Of a stretch of DNA of 64,000 nt, positions 1-11,485 are shown in pieces. How positions within the stretch are numbered: the stretch's first letter is position 1; the number at the start of each line of letters is the position of its first letter. This stretch comes from Ambrosia x helenae (taxonomy: Eukaryota > Streptophyta > Magnoliopsida > Asterales > Asteraceae). Where the stretch lies: assembly GCA_030844895.1 (NCBI GenBank), contig CM061233.1, forward strand, positions 90,667,563 through 90,731,562, written 5' to 3'. The notes below the pieces were generated by a model. The model had not been told where the DNA came from and ran no database searches. It saw only the letters and a program-made list of their open reading frames with translations. The translations under genes were made by a program, and so were the position numbers.

Positions 1-506
1 CTCCCAACCCCACGTTCTGAGTGGTAGCATTCCACCACGACAATGCAGGCCCCTCAAATGTCGCAGTAGCATACTTCACTCGGTCCTCAGCAGGACAGTT
101 ACACATGACAAACACAGATTCCACCTTCTCTAGCCATCGGAGCAGTCCCACCGCTCCCTCAGTTCCAGCGAAGTTATGGGGCTGACAGTCCCTAAACTTC
201 TTATAAGAGCACTGAGGTGGGGGTGGATTGGCACCAACACCTGAAACACGGTACATGAGTAAAACACAAACGAAAGGACACGAAACCCAAAAATGAGGCA
301 AGGTCGACAGAAATCAACTCACCACCCATGGCATTAATCCCGGCCTGGAAATTAGCCATAGCCATGTTCACTTGCTGCTGGAGCAAGTTGTTCAGGTCAG
401 CTTGGGTCATGTTGATGTTCCCACGACCACCGCCTCCGGCACGACCACCGCCGCCAGCACGGCCACCGCCTCCACCACGACGTCCACCACCGCGAGCACC
501 GGACAT
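1..506 (-). CDS. gag: gag(-pol) of E1, N-terminal part, two exons
   Basis: Start codon at 506. Exon 1 (506-323, 61 codons plus one base) encodes a glycine/arginine-rich leader and the segment MTQADLNNLLQQQ. Exon 2 (240 to the edge) continues in frame through a proline patch into the capsid-type gag domain (KKFRDCQPHNF, LLRWLEKVESVF, LSWWNATTQNVG). The unspliced frame passes into the intron and stops at about 201, so splicing is needed to join leader and capsid domain. The start is supported by alignment with E2, where the same residues follow MSG. Gag packages element RNA into cytoplasmic particles. No disabling change is visible in the part present, but most of the gene is outside the window. 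Confidence 0.8.
241..322 (-). other. gag intron of E1 (82 bp, phase 1)
   Basis: On the minus strand the exon ends GGTG and the intron starts GTGAGTTG; it ends GTGTTTCAG at 241. Length and phase are identical to the intron at 19021-19102 in E2, although the intron sequences differ. Removing it keeps the frame open from the ATG into the capsid domain. Splicing is inferred from sequence only. Confidence 0.75.
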
Positions 507-1028
507 GATCTAACAAACCAAGAAATCGAGAGATTCAGATTCACTTCCAGTGTCAATCACTAGGAATTTACAAGAGTTAACCTAGGGACAAATTCAGGAC
601 CATACATCCAAACTCGAAGTCCGTCGGGATTTTCATGCATCCTAGTTTATTATTTCGTGTGCACCCGAAATGATAAACTGCTCTACATGGTCCTCCAGAT
701 GTACCCCTAATCTAGACCCCAGTCACCGAACATTGTCGCCTATGTGGCAATAGGTGCAAGTGTAAGAAGGCATGTGTGTGCAAGAACCAACAAATCAACC
801 CCTCCTCCTTCAATCCAGAAGAAGAAGACAAGAGTAGGTAAGAACCCAAATAAAAACGGATGATGTAACAGAGAAGCATGATGATGATGTAAGGACACCC
901 CGACAACGTTAGTACATACCCCATTAATAGACCCAAAGTATGTGACCGTCTAGTGTGTGCGACTCGGCTATAGACCAGACTCTACATGCAGTCCTAGTTC
1001 ACTATAACCATTGGCTCTGATACCAATC
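507..1028 (-). other. 5' leader of E1 between LTR and gag
   Basis: Non-coding leader of about 520 bases. It starts at the LTR edge with the primer binding site and contains a stretch resembling the E2 leader (18307-18863). Small open frames here are not conserved with E2 and I do not regard them as genes. Confidence 0.7.
1014..1025 (-). promoter_or_regulatory. primer binding site, initiator tRNA-Met type
   Basis: TGGTATCAGAGC on the minus strand, three bases after the LTR end. This complements the 3' end of plant initiator tRNA-Met, the usual primer for Ty3/gypsy and copia elements. Confidence 0.9.
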
Positions 1029-1295
1029 TGTCACACCCTCAAATTACCACTTGCGGGGTTTTACCGCGAGGCGCATGACAAACCAGGATCCAAGTCAACG
1101 ATCACAATAAACAACTCTATATGAAAAACGTAAACAAACATAACCATTAATTTAACCAGCGGAAGCATTTAAAGAATTTAATCTCTACAAACAGTGTTCC
1201 CAAGTATCCAAGACACTTATTACAAAACGTGCACTAAAATCTAGACGCCAATGCAGACCCGTGCGCCTAGTTCCATTCATTGCTACCTTAGCGAC

Positions 1296-1769
1296 CTGAG
1301 AAAAACATGCCAAAAAGATGTCAACATATAATGCTGGTGAGTTCACAGGTTTGTTCAAAAATGTTACCAAAGTGTTACCATGTCCATACTATATCAATGT
1401 TACCAAGTACGCTAGCTAGGCGTATGTTTCATTACTACTACGATTGGAAACCATTACTAGACACGTTTAGCAATGTTCAGCATGTTTAAGCAGCCCGTAT
1501 GTTCAGCATGATACCAATGTACCTGTTCGAGACAACATGCACCCGCCCGGCCCTCCAAGCCGACGAGTGGGGCAGGTCACGCCCAATAGATCTATCCACA
1601 TTTCCCCCGTTGTGCAAACCCGCACATTCATGGTTTCCCCCGGGACTTTCCAAAAGATCGTATAGCAATATAAAGTTAAAACCATAGTATGACATATGTT
1701 ACCAAAACCGTTTAGCGCATGTTTTCTCCCCCAAAAGTTAAAGCAGTAAAAGTGGGGCCGTGAACTCAC
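1296..1769 (-). other. putative LTR leader intron of E1 (474 bp)
   Basis: Donor CTAAG|GTGAGTTCA at 1769 and acceptor TTTTCTCAG|GTCGC ending at 1296. The exon sequence after the acceptor (GTCGCTAAGGTAGCA) is shared with E2. The palindrome ATAGATCTAT sits at 1586-1595. The same GT-AG bounded module, 463-483 bp, is present in every other gypsy-type LTR here that keeps its 3' part. Intron status is inferred. Confidence 0.6.
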
Positions 1770-2069
1770 CTTAGATAGCGTTCTTCAAATATAAGTAAAG
1801 ATGTTTAGCCCTTGATAATCCCTCTACTGGAGATCTATCAAAATGTTCACATAAGTGTTCCGACTAATAACCATAAGGTTATCTAGCCCCCGATTGTCCA
1901 GATCATAACCGAGTATGTTTTAAAACGTGTTTAAATGTTTAACCGACACACTAGACCGACCCGACATCCCGTTGGTGACCCATTACCCTAACTAATCAAG
2001 TACACATAGATTACACGCAAGGTTCAAGCATAAAACACTTAGTTTGTATCAAAAATCTCATTTCTGCAT

Positions 2070-2264
2070 CAGAACGGTCGAACCAGTCAGTTTAAGGCCT
2101 CCTTCGCACCTTTTTACTCTCCTTCGCCCGTTTTACCTCTCGTTCGACCGTTTGATGCTTCCTTCGCACGTTTTGCCACGTTCGCCCACTGAAAAGCCTG
2201 GTTCGACCCTGGGATTCCTCCTTCGCACCTTCGACTGGTCGAAGGAGGCCAGGTTCGCCCCTGT
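2070..2264 (-). repeat. hairpin-rich repeat block in E1 LTR, downstream block
   Basis: About ten imperfect copies of a motif of the type CCTTCGCACC or GGTTCGACC in both orientations, for example CTTCGACTGGTCGAAG. The position within the LTR (roughly 1350-1550 from its start) resembles the downstream block of E2 (about 1200-1410), but the motif is different. Confidence 0.75.
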
Positions 2265-3038
2265 TGTTCTATTTTGCCTAAAAACGCTTAAAACACATTC
2301 AAAACGACTCGAAACATCACCAATCACAGCAGTCAATCATGATTATGTTATCCTAACAAAACCCCACTGATTTTGCCCCAAACCATATCCGTTTCAGCCC
2401 TTTCCCAAAATGGTAAAAATTATGGAAACGTCACTTTCATGCATGAAATCTTTACCCAATTTGGAAACTTTTGAAATCGACTCATGTTTGACTTAAAATA
2501 CTCAGTTTGTCGATCATCCGATCATCCCTATGGGTTCTATTGATTATAAACACCACATGTTACGTCTAGATTCGTCAAAATCCCCAATTTACACATAATA
2601 TCATCATCCCATCGATTCTAACCCTAAACAACAATCAATCAGCATTAAAAGCAATCCTACATCATGTCTCTAACATAGATAAAGCAGCAAAGCATTGAAT
2701 AACACATTACACCACATAATACTCAATTAACACATGTTATTTATTATGAAAACTCATGTTAAATGATAGGGTTTTGTTTTAGAAAGATGTTTAAAAGGTT
2801 TTTAATCATAAAAACACCCTTAGAACAGATCTGGACAATTAAGGTTAGATGAAAACGAATTAAAATGCTTCTAAAAGATTTAGGATTATGAACACACCTT
2901 GGATTCTTGTTTAGATGTTGTAGATAGGTTAGATTATGAAAAAGAAGAGCAAAAACTCCTTCCTTAGTGTTTAAGATCGTTTGAGAGCGTTTTGGGACGG
3001 TTAGGGTTTGTGAAATGATGAAAAATGACTAAGGTTGG

Positions 3039-3046
3039 TATTTATA
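3039..3046 (-). promoter_or_regulatory. TATA box of E1 LTR
   Basis: TATAAATA on the minus strand, about 570 bases from the LTR start, directly after the upstream hairpin block. The E2 LTR has TATAAATA at the matching place. Confidence 0.7.
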
Positions 3047-3050
3047 CTGA

Positions 3051-3232
3051 TCCTCCTTCGCACCAATTGATTGGTCGAAGGTGGTCTCCTTCGCCCCTTT
3101 CACAGGGTCGAATGAGACTTGTCCAGGTCGAAGGGAATTCTTCAACTCCACTTCCCTGGTTCGCCCACTTGCATGGGTCGAACCAGACAATTTTCCTCTC
3201 CTTCGACCACTCGAAGTGGTCGAACCAGAGCC
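3051..3232 (-). repeat. hairpin-rich repeat block immediately upstream of the E1 TATA box
   Basis: Closely spaced inverted copies of CTTCGACC / GGTCGAAG and TGGTTCGCCCA / TGGGTCGAACCA. The pair around 3203-3225 has ten-base arms (TTCGACCACT / AGTGGTCGAA) with a three-base loop. Single-stranded DNA or the transcript could fold here; a role is unknown. Confidence 0.75.
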
Positions 3233-3616
3233 CCTTCTTAACTAGTTTTCCAGTTTGTCGTGTTTAACGCATTCTAACACATCTTAACACATAAGCATGC
3301 ATCCTTAGTCTATATTTAACACATTAAAGCACAGATAATCATTTACACATCATTTAAACATGTCTATGTATATAAACCACCACACAACCCATAATCTACA
3401 CATATACTTAATTAGTTCATGTAATGTCACCAACAACGGAACCCGGTACTAGTGTATTACCAAAACGACTCCTAATGATCCTCCAGATCATTGTACCCTG
3501 GACAATCCTAACTTGACCCAACTCAACTAACCCGGTTAAGTTTGTTTATAAACGTTTCTTGCTAAGGTAGACTTAGATGTTACTAATATGTTTAAGCCGA
3601 ACATGCCGGGTGTCAC

Positions 3617-4332
3617 AAGATGTCCTTAATCCTTCGTCGTCTTTCACAGGATGATACTTATTATCTTGAGGATGTCCCCAATTCTTCTTCCTTTGTCATT
3701 CTCAGGATGGTTTTAGTTATTCTAAGGATGTCCCCAGTATAATATCTTCAAGATAAACTTTGAGATTTTTTCCTTTTTCAAGGAAAGTTTAACAATAACC
3801 TATATAAAGGCAAACATTGTTATTATACTGGCGACTAGGCCTTTAAGTGAACTGGGGTTAAACCCATTTAGATTAACTTGGTGACAAGACCAATATGTAG
3901 CATCTTGAGGATAACTGGCGACAAGGCCTATAACATCTTAGGAATAGCTGGCGACAAGGCACTGGCGATTAGGCCAAATACGTAAGCGACATTGAAAAAT
4001 GTCTAAAACTTAAGAGTTCAATATATATCTCAAAAATGATGAAATTGTCAGCCACTTTTACATGGACTAGTCCCACCATCCTGAAAATATACATGAACAA
4101 CGTGCGCACTAGGCGGGGTTGCTAACCCAATGAGAAATGTGAAAACCTTTAAACCTTAGGAAGGTGTTGGACACCTTAACGGAGGAGAGGGTGGCCATCC
4201 CCTAGTCTTCAAAGCGTTCCATCTTCAGGATGATAATATGGAGATGATTCATCTCTGTCAGCCTTCACCTTCATCCTACCAGTAATCCGAACCATGGTTT
4301 CTCTTCCAGAGAGATCAGTCACCTTATACGTG
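3617..4332 (-). other. 3' non-coding region of T1
   Basis: No coding frame of note. It contains repeated short words such as CTGGCGACAAGG (3 to 4 copies, 3829-3975) and AGGATGTCC. This could be the untranslated region and start of the 3' LTR of T1, but I cannot place an LTR edge because E1 truncates it. Confidence 0.5.
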
Positions 4333-5964
4333 GTAATATTTCAAATGAATTGCATTCCAAGCTCTTGGTAAAACCTCTCCTTCCATCGTCGATAGCCAAT
4401 ATGGTCCCTTGCCAGCATCAGAATCTATTAAGTATGGCCCTTTCTATTTAGGAGCTAGCTTGCCATCACTTGATTTTGTTGTATTTTGGAAGGCTTTCCT
4501 TAGTACCAAATCTCCTTATCCTTATATTTTTGTTGTAGGATTTAGCAATCCTTTGTTGATGAGCTGCCATCCTTAATTTAGCAGCATCCCTGAGTTCATC
4601 CACAGTTTCCAAATCCTGCAATATTGCTTCAGAATTTGTAGTTGCATCCTGAAGATGTCTTCTGGCTGTTGACCATCTATGTTGGTAGCATTGCTTCCGT
4701 TACAAAGACCAAGGAAAAGGGTGTTTGACCTATTGCATTCTTGGAGGTAGTCCTATCAGCCCAAAGTACAAATGGAAGTTCTTCTGCCCATTTCCCTTTC
4801 TTTTCCCCAAGCTTCTTTTTCAAGTTGTTGACAATGATTTTGTTTGAGGATTCTGCTTGTCCATTAGCCTGAGGATGAACTGGTGTTGAAGTAATCATCT
4901 TGATTCCCTAGCTTTCACAAAAGTCAGTCGTCCTTTTGCTGATGAATTGAGAACTGTTGTCACAAATGATTTCAGCTGGCACTCCAAATCTTGTTAGGAT
5001 ATTCCTCTTGATGAATGACACCACTTCTTTGTCTCTGACTTATACGAATGCTTCAGCTTCGATCCATTTTGAGAAGTAATCAGTCATTACCAACATGAAC
5101 ACCTTTCCACCAGGAGCTATGGGTAATTTTCCTACTATATCCATTCCCCATTTCATAAAAGGCCATGGTGAAATAATAGGATGTAATGGTTCAGCAAGCT
5201 GGTGGAGGATGTTACTATGCCTTTGACACGGGTCACACTTTTGAGAATATGACATGGCATCCTTCTTCATGGTTGGCCAATAGTATCCTGTCCTTAGTGT
5301 TTTCGAGTAAAGAGATCTTCCTCCTATATGGTTTCCACAATCTCCTTCATGGATGTCTTTAAGAACTTCATTTGCTTCTTCCTTGTTGAGACATCTCAAA
5401 TATGGACCTACAAGTGATTTTCTATACAAAATATTGTCTATGATAGTAAATTTTGATACCTTTATCCTGAAAGCTTTTGCATTTTCTCCATCAGGGATGA
5501 CATCCTATTGTAAATATTTTATTATAGGAGTCATCCAGGATGAATTGTCATGAACCTGAGTAGTTAGAACAGTGTTATCCTTAGGATGCACCATCTTATC
5601 TTTAGGCTGTTCAGTGTTATCCTCATGATGTGTCTTGTCATCCTCAGGATTCCACTCTTCAATTGCTGCCTTCAGGATGTGGATAATGGGAATCTTGGAT
5701 TCTTCTGGTAAATTTAAAGAAGATCCTAGATTTGCCAAGGCATCAGCTTTAGCATTTTCTTCCCTAGGTACCTGTGTTAGTGTGAATTCTACAAAAGAAG
5801 TTGATAATTTTTTTTGACTATTTCAAGATATATAGCTAACTTTCGACCTTTTACTGCATAAGATCCATTAAAATGATTAGTAATAAATAAAGAATCAATA
5901 AATACTTCTAACTTTGAGATATGCATATCCTTAGCAAGTTGTAAACCAACAACGAGAGCTTCAT
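4333..5964 (-). pseudogene. pol: T1 additional RNase H (C-terminal half) and integrase, decayed
   Basis: Reading leftwards: the second half of an RNase H-like fold (ALVVGLQLAKDMHISKLEVF, then FIDSLFITNHFNGSY), a charged linker rich in HPKDN/HEDN words (5520-5700), then integrase. The zinc-binding part (DIHEGDCGNHIGG, KCDPCQRH) and the catalytic core (WGMDIVGKLP, MTDYFSKWIEAEAF, then HPQANGQAESSNK) are recognisable, followed by a C-terminal GPY-type end finishing PRAWNAIHLKYYHV near 4333. Several in-frame stops and frame shifts interrupt it, for example around 4670-5040 and 5505. Lineage call is from the RNase H duplication and motif style of Tat elements. Confidence 0.82.
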
Positions 5965-5998
5965 TGTAACATCCAAAAATTTTCATATATTATTATTA

Positions 5999-6040
<42 letters not shown>

Positions 6041-7526
6041 TTATTTAAGTTGCACAACGAAATTTTCTTTGAAGTATTATGTTATTCATGATAATAATGA
6101 TATTATTTTTCCTATCAGAATTTATAAAAAAAATAATAATAATCGATATTTTAATTTGTTAGGACTAATAAATAGGATCATCCGGATAATGTATATACAT
6201 AAGTTCAACTTGTTTACAACACATATTTATCTGAGCCACGTAAAAAGTTTTTTTTTTATACCATAACAAATTATGATATTAACATATATCTTGGTTCCTT
6301 TATATACATATAAGTATTTAAAAAAAACAAATGTTAAATCGATATTATCAAGGTCATTCAAATACATATTAGTCAAAGTCAATCAGTTACAAATTTAAAA
6401 GAGTAAATATAGATAGTCAAACATTCTATTTCCTAATTATTCTCCTTAATTCATCCTTGTAGTGCTATACATTAGCAGCCCCTCATTGTCTTTGGTGGGA
6501 AAACATACATAAACATCATCTTTTTTTTTATTTCCTTGAGTTCGTATAATTATCTATATCTAACGAATCCTCAATCCTCACTATCCCTGTTCGGCTCGAA
6601 CCTCCAAGCCGGTGCAGCTTTGGCACTGTAACCATTCACCGCACCCAGTTTTGTGACCGGCGCGTCGTAACAATTCAGCCATAAGCCACGCCATGTACTA
6701 GCTCCTCCGTCAAACAAACAGCCTCGCCACTCGTTGTTCAAAACCACGGGTAACTCTTGGAATTCTCCTCACAAGATAAACACCAACTTTTGTGTGAACT
6801 TTTCCTAGCTTATCAAGGTGAGTTTACATAACCCCTTTTCCATTCACTATTTTGGGGTGAAACATGTTACAACATTCAATTTACAATTCAATCATAATTG
6901 TCTATGTGTTATTCTATGTTACATTATGTCTTAAACATTACTAGGGTAAGCACATTATTCTAGCATAATCATTAACATTGATCAGCCGACGGTATACAAT
7001 GATAGATCTATTGGACTGACAATCCCACCCGGATACGTGTACCTCCTACATAGGTAGCGTGGGTGATTGTTATTGAACACATAACATAATCGAGTGAACC
7101 ATATGCGTATGAGATGGACCACAGTATTCTAGTCTCAAGGGTTGATTATGCACTCGATTTACCTGATAGTTTTGTTTTCACATATGGACTAGACTAGCTA
7201 TGACACTCGAATTGTACAACATTTTTATTCAAACCTATTTAATTCTCACCAACATTTTTGTTAACCAAAAAACATTTTCAAAATTAACATGTTTCAGGTA
7301 ACAATGAAGCTGAAGTTTAGAGCATGCTTGAAGAGTTTTTATGAAGTTGTTTGAAGTTACTTGCTTTATTTCATGATTATACTAGATGTTTGAATTTTTA
7401 GACAATGTTTCATTTGGTTATTTTGTTATGGATAAAGTATTTAAAATTCAATAAATACTATGTGCTACTGAAACAATCATCACTACGTGACACCCCGATG
7501 TTTCCGCCATCGGTTAGGGTGTTACA
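5965..7526 (+). repeat. LTR A1 (1562 bp)
   Basis: Starts TGTAACATCCAAAAATTTTC and ends GGTTAGGGTGTTACA, followed by GAT and a PBS. An ATT microsatellite lies near the start (5986-6046). A GT-AG leader module lies at 6818-7297. It is nearly identical to A2, and both differ more from A3. Confidence 0.92.
6818..7297 (+). other. putative LTR leader intron, family A (480 bp)
   Basis: Donor TATCAAG|GTGAGTTTAC and acceptor AACATGTTTCAG|GTAAC. Inside it are TTTTGGGGTGAAACATG, the palindrome ATAGATCTAT (7002-7011) and a possible CCCAC/GTGGG stem just after. The same module is present in A2 and A3. Splicing is inferred. Confidence 0.55.
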
Positions 7527-9920
7527 GATTGGTATCAGAGCCATGGTTATAGGGAATTAGGTTATTAGAAAAATAATCTAGTCTATAACCATAAGATTTT
7601 AACCAGTACTTGCTCCTTTTTACTTGCAACCCTACTTGTTTCTATTCTCTATCTCTATCCTACTTCTTACTCCTACAAGATGATTGCTCTCCATCACTGG
7701 AACTACCCTTAGATCTGATCTGTTTTGATAAGTCAAGATTTTCGTTTATTCGTGGTTAAATGTTTACAATCTTTGTGTTTCATTTTTATTTATACCCCCT
7801 ACTCCCGTTTAAATTCTATTTTTGAATCTCAAAATTTTTGCAATACAAATCTATTTTCTTTCTTATATAATTTCCCTGTTAGCCTAAATTTGTGGATTTC
7901 ACAACCACACTTCATTTTACAAACTTATAATATTACCTATACGTTTAATTATTTTCAACGTCTAACCCAAATCATATGTTTCTCTTTACAACATATTACA
8001 TATATATTTTTTTTAAATCTGTTACCATTGATGTTTTTAGCCAATCTTATTTTAAACGTTCTACATTTTTTTTTAGGTACCCTCAACCATTAAATTTCAT
8101 CACATTCAAGATTTTAAAATCCTTGTTCAAACTATAATCTCATAACTTGTGTATAGGAGATACTCTAGCACCAACACTAAAGAGTAATGAAATTTGTCAA
8201 ACTTTCATCACCTGGGGATTTCACAAACTATAGCAAATAAATATTTTGTCAAAAAGCCTTTTATTCCACAAACTTATTTTCTAAATTTCAAATGTTTTTT
8301 GTAATAATTTACTGGTGTAACAAATGATCTTAGAAAAAAAATTAATATATTAGGAATCACTTCTTTTTATGGAATAATCAAAGTCAATTATACAAAACAC
8401 CTCAACAAATTCTTGATTTTTGAAACCCGACATCGTGTTTAAAACCTCTGACTCATTGAAATATTTTGATCTAAATCCATTTAGTTTGTACTATTTAATG
8501 ACTTTTGCTTTATATACAAAACCAATTTTGAAAATAAAATCTTTCCATCCACAGGAACAAAATTTTACTCTACAATTTTTCCATTGACACCTACTTATTT
8601 GCAACTTCTTCGAACTTTTACAAATTGTTGACAATTACCACAATCATGTTTCCTCATACGTTTGATTTTAACCCTTGAATCAAACCCCACGATTCATACT
8701 ACTAAGTAATCTCCTTACTACTTCTGCCTCTTGAAAACCTATAAAAAAAATAATAAACCCTTTATTAACTATCTTCACGTTCACTATCTTTCATAACCTT
8801 GAGGATACTTTAAGCCCTTCATCATCCTCTCAAGAACTGAATTCATATCCCTTACCTTCTTGAATATGAACTTGATTCCTATGATAACCAAACTATTGAA
8901 AACTTGATTGTTTGTTGCATCAAACTTAATTCTTAGTGATACATGAGGAATTAATTGTCAGTATTATCTTTGAACGTCTAATTATTTGTGATATTTGTAA
9001 ACTATATGCCATACTAATAAAAAAAATCTAGACTCAGTAACATTGTCTAGGGCAACTCAATTACAAGTCGCATACTAGAGCTGTTGTTTGACACATTTAG
9101 AAACTTACTTACATGGGTGTATTTTCAATTGGCAACATATATGTTAAACTACAAAAAATAATTATAACAATTATCCACTTAACAAATGGTAGAGGATGAA
9201 GTACATGCTCAACAGTTGGTAGACCACCTAATAACATGCTCAACGATTGGTAGAGGTCATCATGCCTGCTCAACAGTCGGTAGAGGTTCTAATAACCTGC
9301 TCAACGACTGGTAGAGGCTATCACACCTACTCAAATCGGTAGAGGTTCCTACTCAATGACTGGTAGAGGTCTTTTTCCTACTCAACAATTGAACTCGTTT
9401 TTGGATACATTGTATACGATTCAATCACAAGGTTATTTTGCATTGTTTGTTTGACATGTGTGTTTAGAGTCATAGAAGGACACAAAACCCTAATGTAAGG
9501 TAAATTGGTGATTGCGGTCCGGAACGTAATCATGAATTTACAAGTACGTTAAGGTAGTGTGAAATTCTATCAAGGTTTTCGGTAGATAACCGATTATAAA
9601 CCCTAGTTACCTAGTAGTTCATTTAGTCTTTCTATAGTCAATCAACTCATGCATTCCTTTAGGATTCCTAAAACTTAAGTTTAGTGTTTTGATCGTTATT
9701 CTCCTTGCTATTCCATATAAACCTAATCTAACCCTTAAAACTCACACCTATCAAACCTCTTATCCAAATTATCCGAAACCGTTTACTTTGTTACCTATAA
9801 ATTCATGTCGTGCCTTAACTAAAATTTTCCAAACCACAGTTGTCTTAAATTCTACCCAAATCATCCTTAACCTTATGTTTCTAATAACTTCGGGACGAAG
9901 TTTCCAAAAGTAGGGGAGAC
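7527..9920 (+). other. family A interior 1 (2394 bp, non-coding)
   Basis: Begins GAT plus PBS TGGTATCAGAGC (7530-7541) and ends with a polypurine tract AAAAGTAGGGGAGAC (9906-9920). The first 200-odd bases and last 500-odd bases are shared with family B interiors. The AT-rich middle is unlike B and has no reading frame with known retrotransposon motifs; its longest open frames are stop-poor AT-rich stretches. This is a large retrotransposon derivative: cis signals kept, genes lost. Confidence 0.85.
9186..9391 (+). repeat. minisatellite in family A interior 1
   Basis: About seven imperfect units of roughly 30 bp built on CTGCTCAACGAYTGGTAGAG, with short variable spacers. It occurs again in interior 2 and, with fewer units, in all four B interiors. 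Confidence 0.8.
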
Positions 9921-9943
9921 TGTAACATCCAAAAATTTTCATA

Positions 9944-9986
<43 letters not shown>

Positions 9987-11485
9987 ATTATTATTATTAT
10001 TATTTAAGTTGCACAACGAATTTTCTTTGAAGTATTATGTTATTCATGATAATAATGATATTATTTTTCCTTTCAGAATTTATAAAAAAAATAATAATAA
10101 TCGATATTTTAATTTGTTAGGACTGATAAATAGGATCATCCGGATAATGTATATACATAAGTTCAACTATGTTTACAACACATGTTTATCTGAGCCACGT
10201 AAAAGTTTTTTTTTTATACCATAACAAATTATGATATTAACATATATCTTGGTTCCTTTATATACATATAAGTATTTAAAAAAAACAAATGTTAAATCGA
10301 TATTATCAAGGTCATTCAAATACATATTAGTCAAAGTCAATCAGTTACAAATTTAAAAGAGTAAATATAGATAGTCAAACATTCTATTTCCTAATTATTC
10401 TCCTTAATTCATCCTTGTAGTGCTATACATTAGCAGCCCCTCATTGTCTTTGGTGGGAAAACATACATAAACATCATCTTTTTTTTTATTTCCTTGAGTT
10501 CGTATAATTATCTATATCTAACGAATCCTCAATCCTCACTATCCCTGTTCGGCTCGAACCTCCAAGCCGGTGCAGCTTTGGCACTGTAACCATTCACCGC
10601 ACCCAGTTTTGTGACCGGCGCGTCGTAACAATTCAGCCATAAGCCACGCCATGTACTAGCTCCTCCGTCAAACAAACAGCCTCGCCACTCGTTGTTCAAA
10701 ACCACGGGGTAACTCTTGGAATTCTCCTCACAAGATAAACACCAACTTTTGTGTGAACTTTTCCTAGCTTATCAAGGTGAGTTTACATAACCCCTTTTCC
10801 ATTCACTATTTTGGGGTGAAACATGTTACAACATTCAATTTACAATTCAATCATAATTGTCTATGTGTTATTCTATGTTGCATTATGTCTTAAACATTAC
10901 TAGGGTAAGCACATTATTCTAGCATAATCATTAACATTGATCAGCCGACGGTATACAATGATAGATCTATTGGACTGACAATCCCACCCGGATACGTGTA
11001 CCTCCTACATAGGTAGCGTGGGTGATTGTTATTGAACACATAACATAAACGAGTGAACCATATGCGTATGAGATGGACCACAGTATTCTAGTCTCAAGGG
11101 TTGATTATGCACTCGATTTACCTGATAGTTTTGTTTTCACATATGGACTAGACTAGCTATGACACTCGAATTGTACAACATTTTTATTCAAACCTATTTA
11201 ATTCTCACCAACATTTTTGTTAACCAAAAAACATTTTCAAAATTAACATGTTTCAGGTAACAATGAAGCTGAAGTTTAGAGCATGCTTGAAGAGTTTTTA
11301 TGAAGTTGTTTGAAGTTACTTGCTTTATTTCATGATTATACTAGATGTTTGAATTTTTAGACAATGTTTCATTTGGTTATTTTGTTATGGATAAAGTATT
11401 TAAAATTCAATAAATACTATGTGCTACTGAAACAATCATCACTACGTGACACCCCGATGTTTCCGCCATCGGTTAGGGTGTTACA
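9921..11485 (+). repeat. LTR A2 (1565 bp)
   Basis: Same termini as A1; directly preceded by the polypurine tract and directly followed by GAT and a PBS at 11489-11500. It therefore serves as 3' LTR of unit 1 and 5' LTR of unit 2. Palindrome ATAGATCTAT at 10961-10970. Confidence 0.92.

Larger units (their letters stand above)
1..3616 (-). mobile_element. Tekay-like Ty3/gypsy element E1, 5' part only
   Basis: Reading on the minus strand, this holds a complete 5' LTR (3616 to 1029), an iMet-type primer binding site, a leader and the first part of gag, which runs off the left window edge. The LTR starts TGTGACACCCGG and ends GGTGTGACA. The gag N-terminus, the gag intron, the LTR layout and the PBS match the complete element at 15739-26230, but the sequences are clearly diverged, so this is a sister subfamily. 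It is inserted in the 3' non-coding part of the Tat-like element T1; the flanking 5 bases on the right are AAGAT, and the partner duplication lies outside the window. Whether E1 is intact cannot be seen. Confidence 0.88.
1029..3616 (-). repeat. 5' LTR of E1 (2588 bp)
   Basis: Bounded by TGTGACACC and GGTGTGACA on the minus strand. In 5'-3' order it contains a hairpin-rich block, a TATA box, a second hairpin-rich block, a GT-AG leader intron and the U5 end. It has the same architecture as the 2568 bp LTR of E2, with strong similarity at the start, around the intron (for example CTTGGAGGGCCGGGCG) and at the end, and little in the repeat blocks. Confidence 0.88.
3617..5964 (-). mobile_element. 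Tat-like Ty3/gypsy element T1, 3' part
   Basis: Minus-strand remnant holding the end of the additional RNase H, the integrase and 3' non-coding sequence. It is split from its upstream half (39388-41575) by the 33.4 kb insertion at 5965-39387. The two ends join exactly in the additional RNase H (NNEEEYE then ALVVGLQLAKDM) once one TTCAT duplication (5960-5964 and 39388-39392) is removed. Its 3' end is in turn cut by E1 at 3616/3617. Confidence 0.88.

Noticed and set aside
7725..8093. 122-codon open frame in family A interior 1
   Set aside because: Composition follows the AT-rich DNA (Phe, Leu, Ile, Tyr, Asn); no domain is recognisable and the neighbouring frames do not extend it.
9186..9391. 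Regularly spaced repeats that could suggest a CRISPR-like array
   Set aside because: Units are degenerate, spacers are very short and similar, and the block lies inside a eukaryotic retrotransposon; it is a minisatellite.
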